The notes under the pieces: model-generated
Seen by the model: the letters and a program-made list of their open reading frames with translations, nothing else
The model's database searches: none
What the model was told of the DNA's origin: nothing
Source of the DNA: Myxococcales bacterium
GTDB taxonomy: Bacteria > Myxococcota > Myxococcia > Myxococcales > Myxococcaceae
Assembly (NCBI GenBank): GCA_020846875.1
Contig: JADLDB010000061.1
Coordinates: forward strand, 1-48,998
Length of the DNA: 48,998 bases
Direction of reading: 5' to 3'
Program-made: the position numbers and the translations under genes
Part shown: in pieces, positions 24,583-33,054 of the stretch
Numbering within the stretch: position 1 is the first letter of the stretch
Layout of the letters: every line of letters begins with the position of its first letter

Positions 24583-25673
24583 GCTGCGCCCTCCACCATC
24601 CGCCCGCCCTTCTCGAGGGCGAACGTGCGCCCGCGCCAGGTGACGATCCGTCCCCGGCGCAGCGACTCGAGCCACGCAGCCCACAGGAGCGGCTCGGCCA
24701 GGAGCCACTCGAAGCGCAGGCCCGGCCGGCCGTCGAGGCGGTTGGCCAGGGCGAGGCGCAGCCCCACCAGCGCGCACAGGGCCACGGCGAGGTGCGCCGC
24801 GGCCAGCCACGCAGCGAGCACCATCAGCACCGGCGTCGGCGCGAAGAGGAGCGGAACCGAAGGGAAGAGCGCGGGGCGGTGCGCGCGCAGCACCTGCATC
24901 CAGCGCGCGAAGCGCTCCAGCACCGCGCGCGGGGTGGAGCCAGCGGCCTGGGGGACGTGGGCCGGGGCTCGGGCCAGCGAGACGGCCAGCCCGCGCCGAT
25001 GCAGCACCTGGGACAGCTCGAGATCCTCGCCGAGGCAGTCGCCCAGCTTCACCAGCTCGGCCTGGGCCTCGGCGGACAGCCCCACGGCCTTGCCGCACAC
25101 CGCGCGCGCGCCGGCGCTCATCACGTCCAGCGCTTCGAAGCTGTGGTGCGACTGGACCAGCAGGCCGCGCACCATCCGGCCTGCCAGCGTCTCCAGCACC
25201 GCCGGGCGCGGGGCCGCCGCCGTCAGGGCCGCGCCCGCGTGCAGCTCGTCCACCAGGGCCGCCACCAGCGCCCCGTCTACCCGCACGTCGGCGTCGACGG
25301 CCAACACCACCGCGGCCGGGTCGCGCGGCAGGGTCGCCAGCGCATGGCTGAGGTGGCCTACCTTGCGGTTGTGGCCCGGCGGATCCGACGAGAGCCACTG
25401 CACGCCGGCGCTCACCTTCAGCCGCGGACGGGAAGTCGAGAGCACCACGTGGGTCAACGGCCCCGGGTAGTCCACCGGTGCGCCCAGGTTCTCCAGCTCC
25501 AGCGGCGTCGGCGCGTCGACGGGGCGCAGCAGCAGCACGGGAGCGAACTGCCGGGTGGAGAGCCGAGGTGTTCCAGCGGCACGGCGCCGGTCGCGCGCGG
25601 CGAGGCGGCAGAGCGCAACGCCGGTGAAGGCCGCGGCGCACAGCGCCCAGGCGGTGACGAGCCAACTCACCAC
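24579..25673 (-). CDS. GT2/GT21-type glycosyltransferase (ceramide glucosyltransferase-like) of the carotenoid operon
   Basis: A 364-residue membrane glycosyltransferase. It has an N-terminal membrane helix (WLVTAWALCAAAFTGVAL), the nucleotide-sugar Asp motif AVDADVRV, the GDCLGEDLELSQ motif supplying the general base, the FARWMQVLR signature of ceramide-glucosyltransferase-like enzymes, and two C-terminal membrane segments. It starts at one of two adjacent GTG codons (25673 or 25670); the second makes a GTGA overlap with crtC. Sited after crtC, it probably glycosylates the tertiary hydroxyl made by CrtC. It differs from classical CrtX, which is GT1-like. Confidence 0.8.
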   Translation of the reverse strand: MVSWLVTAWALCAAAFTGVALCRLAARDRRRAAGTPRLSTRQFAPVLLLRPVDAPTPLELENLGAPVDYPGPLTHVVLSTSRPRLKVSAGVQWLSSDPPGHNRKVGHLSHALATLPRDPAAVVLAVDADVRVDGALVAALVDELHAGAALTAAAPRPAVLETLAGRMVRGLLVQSHHSFEALDVMSAGARAVCGKAVGLSAEAQAELVKLGDCLGEDLELSQVLHRRGLAVSLARAPAHVPQAAGSTPRAVLERFARWMQVLRAHRPALFPSVPLLFAPTPVLMVLAAWLAAAHLAVALCALVGLRLALANRLDGRPGLRFEWLLAEPLLWAAWLESLRRGRIVTWRGRTFALEKGGRMVEGAA

Positions 25674-26578
25674 GCCGCACCTCCAGCGCGGGTGCGGAAG
25701 TTCGCCATCCAGCGGATCGCCGGGTGGTGGAAGCGGCGGAAGTCGGCCACCTCGCCCAGCGCGTGGACGTCACCCCAGGACGCCTCCAGCCGCGCATAGA
25801 AGGGCGCGCTCTCCAGCCTCCGGGGCCGGGCGCTCACTCCGAGTGATCGAGGCACCTGCAGCCCCCAGGACGAGCGGACGGAGGCGGGCTCGCCCAGGAT
25901 CTCGCGGCGGCAGGTGGCCTCGCTGGCGGACACGCGCACCAGCGCCGCCGGAGCGCCCCACGGGCGGTAGGTGATGGCCGTCGCGCAGGCTTCGTGGACT
26001 CGCGCCCATTCCCAGCCGCGCAGGTCGCTGCCCAGCGGCGCCTCGCCGTGGTTGCCGTCGTGGTAGGCGGCGCCACGGAAGGCGAGTCCATGTGAGTGCA
26101 GCTGCACCCGGGCCCGCGCCCGCGCGGCGATCGGCCGCCAGTGGTGAGACAGGCCGTCGACCAGGCGGATCTCCGGGTGCGGGGGACCTTCGGGCTCCAG
26201 CTCGAAGGAGACGTGCGCCGGCTCGCCCCACTGCGTGAGCAGGAAGGGCGTCGTTCTATCCCTCACCTCTCCGGCGAGGCGGCCGCCGTCGTAGGTGAGC
26301 CAGGACTTCCCGATGCGCAGCGTTCGGCCGTCGTCCGCCAGCGAGGCCCCCCGGTACTCGGACAGCACCCAGAGAGACCGCGCGCCCTTCTCGTACAGGG
26401 CGAAGTTGACCGCCGCGTGCTCGCTGGGCGCCGCGCCTTCCCGAAGCGAAGCGGAGTACCGGGCGGAGAAGACGCTGCCCACCATGAAGATGCAGACGGC
26501 GGTGAAGTCGCCCGCGACGACGTCGAGGTAGTACCAGCGGTACGCGCCGCTCCGGGTGGGGAGCTCGAAGGACGTCAT
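25667..26578 (-). CDS. crtC: Carotenoid 1,2-hydratase (hydroxyneurosporene synthase)
   Basis: Adds water across the terminal 1,2 double bond of acyclic carotenoids. The 303 residues show the CrtC pattern: RSGAYRWYYLDVVAGDFTAV at the start (aromatic-rich, as in the family), VFSARYSASL, the lipocalin-like strands, FRGAAYHDGNHGEAPL and GWEWARVHE. The start at 26578 is an ATG overlapping the preceding desaturase stop as ATGA. In the pathway it creates the tertiary alcohol on which the next two operon enzymes can act. Confidence 0.9.
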   Translation of the reverse strand: MTSFELPTRSGAYRWYYLDVVAGDFTAVCIFMVGSVFSARYSASLREGAAPSEHAAVNFALYEKGARSLWVLSEYRGASLADDGRTLRIGKSWLTYDGGRLAGEVRDRTTPFLLTQWGEPAHVSFELEPEGPPHPEIRLVDGLSHHWRPIAARARARVQLHSHGLAFRGAAYHDGNHGEAPLGSDLRGWEWARVHEACATAITYRPWGAPAALVRVSASEATCRREILGEPASVRSSWGLQVPRSLGVSARPRRLESAPFYARLEASWGDVHALGEVADFRRFHHPAIRWMANFRTRAGGAAW

Positions 26579-28017
26579 GCCCGGCCCTCCAGGTGGCGCC
26601 GGGCGAGGCCCGCGGCGAAGCGGCCCGACAGCATCACCAGCGGGACGCCGCCGCCCGGATGCGTGCCGCCGCCCGCGAAGAAGAGGCCTCGCTCCGGCCC
26701 CACCAGCCTCGGCCGGCGGAAGGGGCCCAGCTTGCCGTGCGGGAGGAAGCCGTAGATGGATCCTCCGGGCGCTCCGCGGTCGGCGAGATCCAGCGGGGTG
26801 CGCTCTCCCACCACGCGCAAGCTGGCCTCGCGCAGCTGGGGGAAGTGCCGGCGCAGACAATCCAGGCAGAAGGCCTTGAGCGCCTCGGCGCGCCGCGGCC
26901 ACTCCTCCTCGGCCCGCGCCCGGTCGACGAAGGCGGGGACGTTGACCATCACGAAGAGGCCGCTGCGCCTCTCCGGCGCCATGGTGCCGTCCGTGGCCGC
27001 CGGGTGGCAGACGTACACGGTGGGCTCGTGGGGGACCTGGCCCGAGAAGAGCTGCTCGAACTCCTGGCGGTAGCTGCGGGTGAAGACGATGGTGTGGTGC
27101 GGCAGAGGGAGGCGGCGATCGACGTCCACGAAGAAGACGTAGCCGCTCAGCGCGAGGGGTTCCGCGCCTCGGCCGGTGAGCGCGAGCGGATCCGCGTTCA
27201 CCACCAGCGCGTCGAACTCGGCCTCGCCACCCGCAGGCCCCACCAGGAAGCGCGCGCCCCTCTTCTCGAAGCGCGCCCGCTCGCCCAGGTGAAGAGTGAC
27301 GCCCAGCCGCTGCACCGCCGCGGTGAGGGCCCGGACCAGCGCGCCCATGCCTCCCTCCACGTGGCTCACCCCGTAGGCCCGCTCGAGGTGGGCGATCATC
27401 GCGAAGGCCGCGCTCGCCTCGTACGGCGACGCCCCCGTGTAGGTGGCGAAGCGGCCGGCGAACTGGCGCAGCTCCTCCGACGCGAAGTGCTCCCGCGCCA
27501 GCACGTCGAGGGTCGACAGCTTGAGCCCGGTCAGCATCGTCCCCGGCCCCCGCTTCAGCGCCCGGGCCATGAAGCCCGAAAGGCCCTCGTACGGCGCCTC
27601 CAGGTAGGGCTCGCCCGCCGCGCGGTAGATGACCTCGGCCGCTTTCGCGAAGGACAACAGCCCGGCCCCGTCGCGAGGGTGGAAGGCCCGGGCCGACTCC
27701 GCCGCCCGCTCGAGCTGCTCCCAGCACAGAAAGTCCCGCCCGTCGGGGTAGCGGTACCGCGCCTGGAGCTCGAGGCGATGGAAGCGCGGGAGCAGCGCCT
27801 CCGCGTCCAACCGGCGGAACTGCTCGCGCACCGTGTCCGGCAGGGTGAGCAACGTGGGGCCGGTGTCGAAGGTGAGGCCGTCGTGGGTGAAGGCCTGCGC
27901 CTTGCCACCCAGCGTGCCGGAGCCCTCGAAGAGCGTCACCCCGTGGCCCGCGCGCGCCAACTCGCCCGCCGCGGACAGCCCGCCCAGGCCTCCGCCGATG
28001 ACCGCCACCCGCTTCAC
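26575..28017 (-). CDS. Carotenoid desaturase, CrtI/CrtD type
   Basis: A 480-residue FAD-dependent desaturase. It has the dinucleotide motif VAVIGGGLGGLSAAGELA, GTLGGKAQ, FDTGPTLLTLP, GGMGALVRAL and a C-terminal flavin motif FFAGGGTHPGGGVPLVMLSG. The start is the GTG at 28017 that overlaps the crtB stop as GTGA. As the second desaturase of the operon and placed directly before crtC, it is either the partner of CrtI in stepwise phytoene desaturation (as in Myxococcus, which splits the job between two CrtI enzymes) or the 3,4-desaturase CrtD. Sequence alone does not decide. Confidence 0.85.
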   Translation of the reverse strand: MKRVAVIGGGLGGLSAAGELARAGHGVTLFEGSGTLGGKAQAFTHDGLTFDTGPTLLTLPDTVREQFRRLDAEALLPRFHRLELQARYRYPDGRDFLCWEQLERAAESARAFHPRDGAGLLSFAKAAEVIYRAAGEPYLEAPYEGLSGFMARALKRGPGTMLTGLKLSTLDVLAREHFASEELRQFAGRFATYTGASPYEASAAFAMIAHLERAYGVSHVEGGMGALVRALTAAVQRLGVTLHLGERARFEKRGARFLVGPAGGEAEFDALVVNADPLALTGRGAEPLALSGYVFFVDVDRRLPLPHHTIVFTRSYRQEFEQLFSGQVPHEPTVYVCHPAATDGTMAPERRSGLFVMVNVPAFVDRARAEEEWPRRAEALKAFCLDCLRRHFPQLREASLRVVGERTPLDLADRGAPGGSIYGFLPHGKLGPFRRPRLVGPERGLFFAGGGTHPGGGVPLVMLSGRFAAGLARRHLEGRA

Positions 28018-28970
28018 CGGCTGCTCTCCTGGAGCGCCTTCCCGTCTCCTCCGGCGGGCCACAGAGCGGTGAGCGCCAGGCCCAGCTTGCGGCGGAAGGG
28101 GACCTGCGCGCGCGAGGTGAAGACGTCAAAGCCCCGCGCCTCGATCACGTCGAGGAGGCCTCCGTACACCGCCCCCATCAGCCGCACCACCGCCTGGCTC
28201 CCGAAGCCCGTCAGCTCCGGCACGCCCAGCGCCGCCCGCGCGTACAGCCGCCGCGCCCGCTGCACCTGAAAGCGCATCAAGGCCCGCCACCCGTCCGTCA
28301 CCTGCCCCCGCGCCAGGTCCGCTTCGCTCACCCCGAAGGACGCCAATTCGTCGGCCGGGAGGTACACCCGCCCTCGCGCGAAGTCCTCCGCCACGTCCCG
28401 CAGGATGTTGGTGAGCTGCATCGCCGTGCCCAGGTCCGCCGCGTACGGCAGGCAACGCTCGTCCCGGTAGCCCAGCACCGGCGCCATCATCAGCCCCACC
28501 ACCCCCGCCACCCGGTGGCAGTAGAGCGAGAGCTCCCCGAAGCTCGCGTAGCGCGACTTCACGAGGTCCATCTCCATGCCGTTGATCAGCTCCTGGAAGG
28601 GCGCCTCGGGGATCCGGTAGCGCGCCACCGTGTCGCGGAAGGCCGCGAACTCCGACTCCGCCCAGGGCAGCTCGCGGAACACGCCCGCCGCCTCACGCCC
28701 GTACAGCGCCGCCACCGCCGCGCGCGCAAGGGCCAGCCGCTCCGGTAACCGCGAGGGCAGCGACCCGTCCCCAGCGTTGTCCCCGTCCACCAGATCGTCC
28801 AGCCGCCGGCAGAAGGCGTAGAGCGCGAACGCGCTCCGCCGACGCCCGCCCCACAGCGCGACAGAAGAGAAGAAGAAGGACTTCGCGTGGCGGCGGGTCA
28901 ACGCCTTCGCCTGCGCGTAGCCAAGGCGCACCAGGGAGGGCGGGCTGACGGGGTTTCTCGCCGCCCTCAT
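28014..28970 (-). CDS. crtB: Phytoene synthase
   Basis: Head-to-head condensation of two GGPP molecules to phytoene. The 318 residues contain HAKSFFFSSVALWG at the N-terminus, the first Asp-rich motif RRLDDLVDGD, the second motif NILRDVAEDFARGRVYLP, and YCHRVAGVVGLMM. The start is the ATG at 28970 that overlaps the crtI stop as ATGA; a longer open frame upstream lies inside crtI. Cytoplasmic or membrane-associated; the reaction feeds the desaturases on either side. Confidence 0.95.
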   Translation of the reverse strand: MRAARNPVSPPSLVRLGYAQAKALTRRHAKSFFFSSVALWGGRRRSAFALYAFCRRLDDLVDGDNAGDGSLPSRLPERLALARAAVAALYGREAAGVFRELPWAESEFAAFRDTVARYRIPEAPFQELINGMEMDLVKSRYASFGELSLYCHRVAGVVGLMMAPVLGYRDERCLPYAADLGTAMQLTNILRDVAEDFARGRVYLPADELASFGVSEADLARGQVTDGWRALMRFQVQRARRLYARAALGVPELTGFGSQAVVRLMGAVYGGLLDVIEARGFDVFTSRAQVPFRRKLGLALTALWPAGGDGKALQESSR

Positions 28971-30676
28971 GCGGAGGTGCCTCGCAGCCGCGCGCCGGCC
29001 GTCCTGCCCCGTGCGGGCGCGTCCGCAGAAGGGCCCGTCACCTGTCCGCGGCAAGCCAGTCCGGTGTGGGTTTCCGCCGTGCCCGGCTCGACCGCGCCCC
29101 GCGACCCCGTGACGGCGGCAGCCACGGCTGAGTCCTCGTTCTGGTTGTCGGTTTGCCGGTCAGGACCGGCAAGGGCACGCCCAGTTCGCCTCGCGCCTGC
29201 GTGGGCCCGCGCCTCCACCGCCTGCACCGCCAGGTCCGCCGAGATCATCACCGTCGGCACCCCCGTCCCCGGCTGCGTCGACGCCCCACAGTAGAAGAGG
29301 TTCTGCACCCGCTCGTCCCACACCTTCGGCCGGAAGGGGCCGAGCTGAAACATGCTCTGCGCCAGCCCAAAGGCTGCCCCCCGCGCCAGGTTGAGGGACA
29401 ACGCCCAGTCATCCGGCGTCGCCACGCGCTCCACCTCCACGTCGCGCTCGAGGTCACCCAGCCCCAGCTCCGCCAGCCGCGCGAGCACCTTCGCCCGCAC
29501 CTTCGGCCCTTCCACCTTCCAGTCCAGCCCCGGCGCCTGGTGCGGCACCGGCACCAACACGTACAACGCGTCCTTCCCCGCCGGCGCCATCGACTCGTCA
29601 GTGCGCACCGGCGCGTTGACGTAGAAGCTGGGATCGTCCGGCACCCGGCGACGCTCGAAGATGTCGGCGAAGCTGCCTTCGAAGTCGCGCCCGAAGAAGA
29701 CGTTGTGGTGCAGGAGCGGCTCGAGGCGACGCCTCACGCCCAGGTAGAGCATGTAGCCCGACGAGGTGTACCTGCGGCGCTCCAGCTTCTGGCGCCGGGC
29801 CTCCGCGGCGTCGACCAGGCGCTCCAGCGCGTAGGGGTAGTCGGCGTTCACCACCACCGCCTCGCAGAGGTGTCGCTCACCCGACTCCAGCTCCACGCCC
29901 ACCGCCCGCCCCGCGTCCTGCAACACCCGCTTCACCGGCGCGCGGTAGTGGAAGCGCACGCCTTCCTCTCGCCCCACCCGCTCCAGCGCCAGAGGGATCG
30001 CCCCCATGCCGCCCTGCGGGTACCACACCCCCACCGCCAGCTCCGTGTACGGCAGCAGTGAGAAGACCGCCGGCGCCTCGTACGGCGAAACGCCCAGGTA
30101 CATCGTCTGGAAGCTGAACGCCTGCCGCAGCCGCTCGTCGCCAAAGGCCTTCGACACCTGCGCGTACAGCCTCTGGTGCGCGCCGACGCGGAAGAGGTCC
30201 GGGAGGTTTCTGGGCGTGAGGAACTCGGCCAGCGACGCGAAGTGCTTCGACACGAAGCGCTCCATCGACACGTCGTGCCGCACCTGGCCCTTCGCCAGGA
30301 AGGCGAGGAAGCGCTGGAAGCTGCCCGGCTCGAGGTGCTCCAGCTCGCCCCGCATCGCGTCGAGGTCGCCCGAGAGCGTCAGCGTGGAGCCGTCGCGCCA
30401 GGTCACCCGGTAGTTCGGATCGCAGCGCGTCAAGGCCAGGTAGTCCTCCAACCGGCGACCCACCGAGGCGAACGTGCGCTTCAACACGAAGGGCATGAGG
30501 AGGATGGTGGGGCCGAGATCGAAGGTGAAGCCGCCTACTGCAAGCCGCCCGCAGCGCCCACCAGGCGAGCCCTGCTTCTCGAAGAGCTGCACGTCCCAGC
30601 CCTGGTGGGCCAGCTTCATCGCGGCCGTCAGCCCGCCCACGCCCGCGCCGACGACGATGGCCCGCCTCGGACTCAC
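28967..30676 (-). CDS. crtI: Phytoene desaturase with unusual C-terminal extension
   Basis: FAD-dependent desaturase that introduces conjugated double bonds into phytoene. The 569 residues start at a GTG overlapping the crtE stop as GTGA. Motifs: IVVGAGVGGLTAAMKLAHQG, SPGGRCGRL, FDLGPTILLMP, YPQGGMGAIPLAL and the C-terminal flavin block GASTQPGTGVPTVMISADLA. The family normally ends a few residues later (about 490-500). Here about 78 further low-complexity residues follow (for example PDRQTDNQNEDSAVAAAV) before the stop coupled to crtB. That tail has lower GC and a perfect palindrome. Confidence 0.93.
   Translation of the reverse strand: MSPRRAIVVGAGVGGLTAAMKLAHQGWDVQLFEKQGSPGGRCGRLAVGGFTFDLGPTILLMPFVLKRTFASVGRRLEDYLALTRCDPNYRVTWRDGSTLTLSGDLDAMRGELEHLEPGSFQRFLAFLAKGQVRHDVSMERFVSKHFASLAEFLTPRNLPDLFRVGAHQRLYAQVSKAFGDERLRQAFSFQTMYLGVSPYEAPAVFSLLPYTELAVGVWYPQGGMGAIPLALERVGREEGVRFHYRAPVKRVLQDAGRAVGVELESGERHLCEAVVVNADYPYALERLVDAAEARRQKLERRRYTSSGYMLYLGVRRRLEPLLHHNVFFGRDFEGSFADIFERRRVPDDPSFYVNAPVRTDESMAPAGKDALYVLVPVPHQAPGLDWKVEGPKVRAKVLARLAELGLGDLERDVEVERVATPDDWALSLNLARGAAFGLAQSMFQLGPFRPKVWDERVQNLFYCGASTQPGTGVPTVMISADLAVQAVEARAHAGARRTGRALAGPDRQTDNQNEDSAVAAAVTGSRGAVEPGTAETHTGLACRGQVTGPSADAPARGRTAGARLRGTSA
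29153..29172. repeat. Perfect palindrome inside the crtI tail
   Basis: TTGCCGGTC (29153-29161) and GACCGGCAA (29164-29172) form a perfect 9-base inverted repeat around AG. It lies in the anomalous 3' extension of crtI, about 200 bases before crtB on the minus strand, and could act as an mRNA hairpin within the operon or mark an inserted element. Confidence 0.45.
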
Positions 30677-31743
30677 GAGGACCTCCGCGCCAGCCTCGCC
30701 AGCAAAGCGTCCAGCACCGCGCGGGTCCCACCACCCGACGGCAAGGAGGCCAGGCTCCGGCGCGCCCCGCGGGTCAGGCGATCGACGACGCGCTGGGTGG
30801 CCGCCCGTCCTCCCCAGCGCTCGATGAGCGCCCGCGCCTCCACCAGGCCGGCCGGCGTCTTCGGCTGCCCGCTCCACACTCGCTCGAGCGCGGCGCGACC
30901 CGGCGCGTCGGCCCTGGTCCACGCGGCGATCAACGGGAAGGTGCGCTTGCCCTCGTGGTAGTCGCCGCCGCCGTCCTTGCCGGCCACCGCGTCGTCGCCA
31001 AAGAGGCCGAGCAGATCGTCCCGCAGCTGGAAGGCGAGGCCTCCCTGGCGCCCCACCCGCTCCAGGCCCCCCAGCAGCGCCTCCGAGGCCCCGCCCAGCA
31101 TGGCCCCGGCCACCAGCGGCGCCACGAAGCCGTACTTCGCCGTCTTCAGGGTGGCCACCTTGAGCGTCTGGAACAGGCTCACCTCGTCCAGCGGCGCAAG
31201 GGAGAGCGCGAGATCGAGGGCCTGCCCGGCCGCGGTGTGCCGGCAGATCGCCATCAGGTACTTCGTCGCGCGCGCGGCGTGGGGGAGCCCCGAGCCCAGC
31301 AGGGTCTCCACCGCGCGGGCGAAGAGGTGATCGCCCGCCACTACCGCCACGTCCTCTCCGTGGCGGCCCGGGCCCAGCGCCTTGTGCAGCGCGGGCCCTG
31401 CGCGACGGGTGGCTGCGCGATCAGCCACGTCGTCGTGCACCAGCATGAAGGTGTGGAGCAGCTCCAGGCCCGCGGCGAACTCCTTGAGCCCCGAAGGCAC
31501 GCCCCGCGCCAGCTCGCCGCCCGCAAGCGACCACCCCGCCACCAGCAGTACCGGCCGGACCCGCTTGCCCGGCCGCAGGGCGTAGCTGCGCAGCTCCTTC
31601 AGCACCTGACTCCAGCGCGAGTCGATCGGCTGCTCATCCTCCAGCGCCAAGAGCCGCTCCAGCACCGGCGCCAGTTCGGTCTGGAACGTCGCGAGCAACG
31701 CCTCCGCGCCCAGCGCCGCGCTCACCTGCCCTGTCACCGTCAT
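30673..31743 (-). CDS. crtE: Geranylgeranyl diphosphate synthase
   Basis: Prenyl transferase that makes the C20 GGPP precursor. The 356 residues contain LRPGKRVRPVLLVAG, the first Asp-rich motif in LVHDDVADRAATRRAGP (short DDxxD type), and the second region AFQLRDDLLGLFGDD, which has DDxxG rather than DDxxD. It also has GKRTFPLIAAW. It starts with ATG at 31743 and is the first gene of the operon; its stop overlaps crtI as GTGA. The CrtE role follows from operon position. Confidence 0.93.
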   Translation of the reverse strand: MTVTGQVSAALGAEALLATFQTELAPVLERLLALEDEQPIDSRWSQVLKELRSYALRPGKRVRPVLLVAGWSLAGGELARGVPSGLKEFAAGLELLHTFMLVHDDVADRAATRRAGPALHKALGPGRHGEDVAVVAGDHLFARAVETLLGSGLPHAARATKYLMAICRHTAAGQALDLALSLAPLDEVSLFQTLKVATLKTAKYGFVAPLVAGAMLGGASEALLGGLERVGRQGGLAFQLRDDLLGLFGDDAVAGKDGGGDYHEGKRTFPLIAAWTRADAPGRAALERVWSGQPKTPAGLVEARALIERWGGRAATQRVVDRLTRGARRSLASLPSGGGTRAVLDALLARLARRSS

Positions 31744-31800
31744 CGGCCTGGCCCTCCGGGGCTCAAGGGTGCCCTGCGACGCGAAGTCACTCTTGGGTTG

Positions 31801-31828
31801 GTTTAGCCCGGGTCAACACGGGTTAAGC
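31801..31828 (-). promoter_or_regulatory. Operator-like inverted repeat overlapping a putative -35 box of the crt operon
   Basis: GTTTAGCCCG (31801-31810) and CGGGTTAAGC (31819-31828) match as an inverted repeat at 8 of 10 positions around an 8-base spacer. The spacer contains, on the minus strand, TTGACC (31811-31816), a good -35 box for crtE, but no convincing -10 follows. On the same strand TTAACCCG and TTGACCCG also form direct repeats 10 bases apart. Repressor control (CarA/CarH type in Myxococcus) is inference. Confidence 0.35.
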
Positions 31829-31854
31829 TCGCTTTGTACGGTCCACCTCCAGCC

Positions 31855-32364
31855 ATGAAGCTGCTCGCCCTCACAGTGTCGCTCGCGGCGTGGCCGGCCC
31901 TGGCGGAGGACGGGCCGATGGACGCGGCGCTGGAGACGAGCGCGGGGCAGGCGCTGCAGCTCAAGGCGCTGTGGAAGAAGCCCACGGTGCTCTTCTACGA
32001 GGATCGCGACTCGACGAAGTTGAACCAGCACGTGAAGGACGCGCTGTTCGAGGCGGGGGCCAAGCGGGGGCTGCTGGACGCGGTGGACGTGATCGCCGTG
32101 GCCAACGTGGCGAAGTACGACTGGTTCCCCGCGCGGAGCTTCGTGCTCAAGGCGGTGCGCGACGTCGAGCAGGAGTTCCACGTGCCGGTGTACTGCGACT
32201 TCAAGGGGCAACTGTCCGCGCCGCCGTGGAGCCTGCCGGCGAAGACGTCGACGGTGGTGGTGCTGTCTGCCGCGGGCGTGCCGGTGCTGACGCTCAAAGG
32301 GCGGCTGTCGGAGGCCGAGGTGGCGCAGGTCTTCGCCGCGCTCGAAGCGCAGTTGGCGCGGTGA
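31855..32364 (+). CDS. Periplasmic thioredoxin-fold protein, YtfJ-like
   Basis: A 169-residue protein with a clear Sec signal (MKLLALTVSLAAWPALA). The mature part has the strand-helix order of a thioredoxin fold (KKPTVLFYEDRDS, VDVIAVANVAKYDWFPA, STVVVLSAAGVPVLTLKG). There is no CxxC pair; the only cysteine is in VYCDFKGQL, so it is not a standard disulfide oxidoreductase. This resembles the YtfJ group. It diverges from crtE over a 111-base intergenic region and precedes a TetR gene by 51 bases. Confidence 0.6.
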   Translation: MKLLALTVSLAAWPALAEDGPMDAALETSAGQALQLKALWKKPTVLFYEDRDSTKLNQHVKDALFEAGAKRGLLDAVDVIAVANVAKYDWFPARSFVLKAVRDVEQEFHVPVYCDFKGQLSAPPWSLPAKTSTVVVLSAAGVPVLTLKGRLSEAEVAQVFAALEAQLAR

Positions 32365-32415
32365 CGCCGGCGGAACGCGGTGACATTCGACAGGGAAGGT
32401 TTAGAGTCGCCGTCC

Positions 32416-33051
32416 ATGTCACGCGCGCCAGCGAAGCGGGCCATCAAGCAGGATCGAGCGGTCAAGACCCGGCAGGACATCCTCAACTCGGCGATCACGC
32501 TCTTCGCGCGGCGCGGCATCCTCGCCACGACCATGGCCGAGCTGGCGCGGGCCATTCACATGACGCCCGGCGCGCTGTACTGGCACTTCCCCACCAAGGA
32601 GGATCTGCTGCTGGCGGCCATCGAGGAGCTGCACCAGCGCTTCGTGCGCACCTTCGAGCCGCTGCTGCAGAAGCAGGCGGCGCTCCCGGCGGCCAAGCAG
32701 CTCGAAGGCTTCATGGGCCACACCGCCAACTACCTGCACGAGAACCGCGAGCACGGGATCTTCTACGGCATGGTGGGGGCGGAGGCGGCGGAGAACAACC
32801 CCGACGTGGCCCACGCGCTGCGCGAGGCGCTCAACGTCTACATCACCGCCATCGAGAACATCATTCGCCACGGGCAGACGAAGACGAAGGAGTTCCGCAC
32901 CGACGTGGACGCGCGCACCCTGGCCAACGCGGTCATCTTCGGGAACATCGGCATCGTGGTGCAGCAGAACCTGTTCCGCGAAGGCCTCTCCTACACGCCG
33001 CTGGTGCACGCGCTGAACACCATGGTGGGCGCGGGCGTGACGAAGAAGTAG
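32416..33051 (+). CDS. TetR/AcrR-family transcriptional regulator
   Basis: A 211-residue repressor-type protein. The N-terminal helix-turn-helix is canonical: ILNSAITLFARRGILATTMA, ELARAIHMTPGALYWHFPTK, EDLLLAAIEEL. The C-terminal ligand/dimer domain is all helical (NYLHENREHGIFYGM and onward). The ATG at 32416 gives a normal N-terminus with a short basic arm; an in-frame GTG at 32380 is an alternative. Its targets are not evident: the upstream YtfJ-like gene is in the same direction, and the gene downstream converges 4 bases away. Confidence 0.93.
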   Translation: MSRAPAKRAIKQDRAVKTRQDILNSAITLFARRGILATTMAELARAIHMTPGALYWHFPTKEDLLLAAIEELHQRFVRTFEPLLQKQAALPAAKQLEGFMGHTANYLHENREHGIFYGMVGAEAAENNPDVAHALREALNVYITAIENIIRHGQTKTKEFRTDVDARTLANAVIFGNIGIVVQQNLFREGLSYTPLVHALNTMVGAGVTKK

Positions 33052-33054
33052 CGG

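Noticed and set aside
31855-32364. Calling the YtfJ-like protein a disulfide oxidoreductase
   Set aside because: The mature part has a thioredoxin-like fold pattern but only one cysteine and no CxxC.
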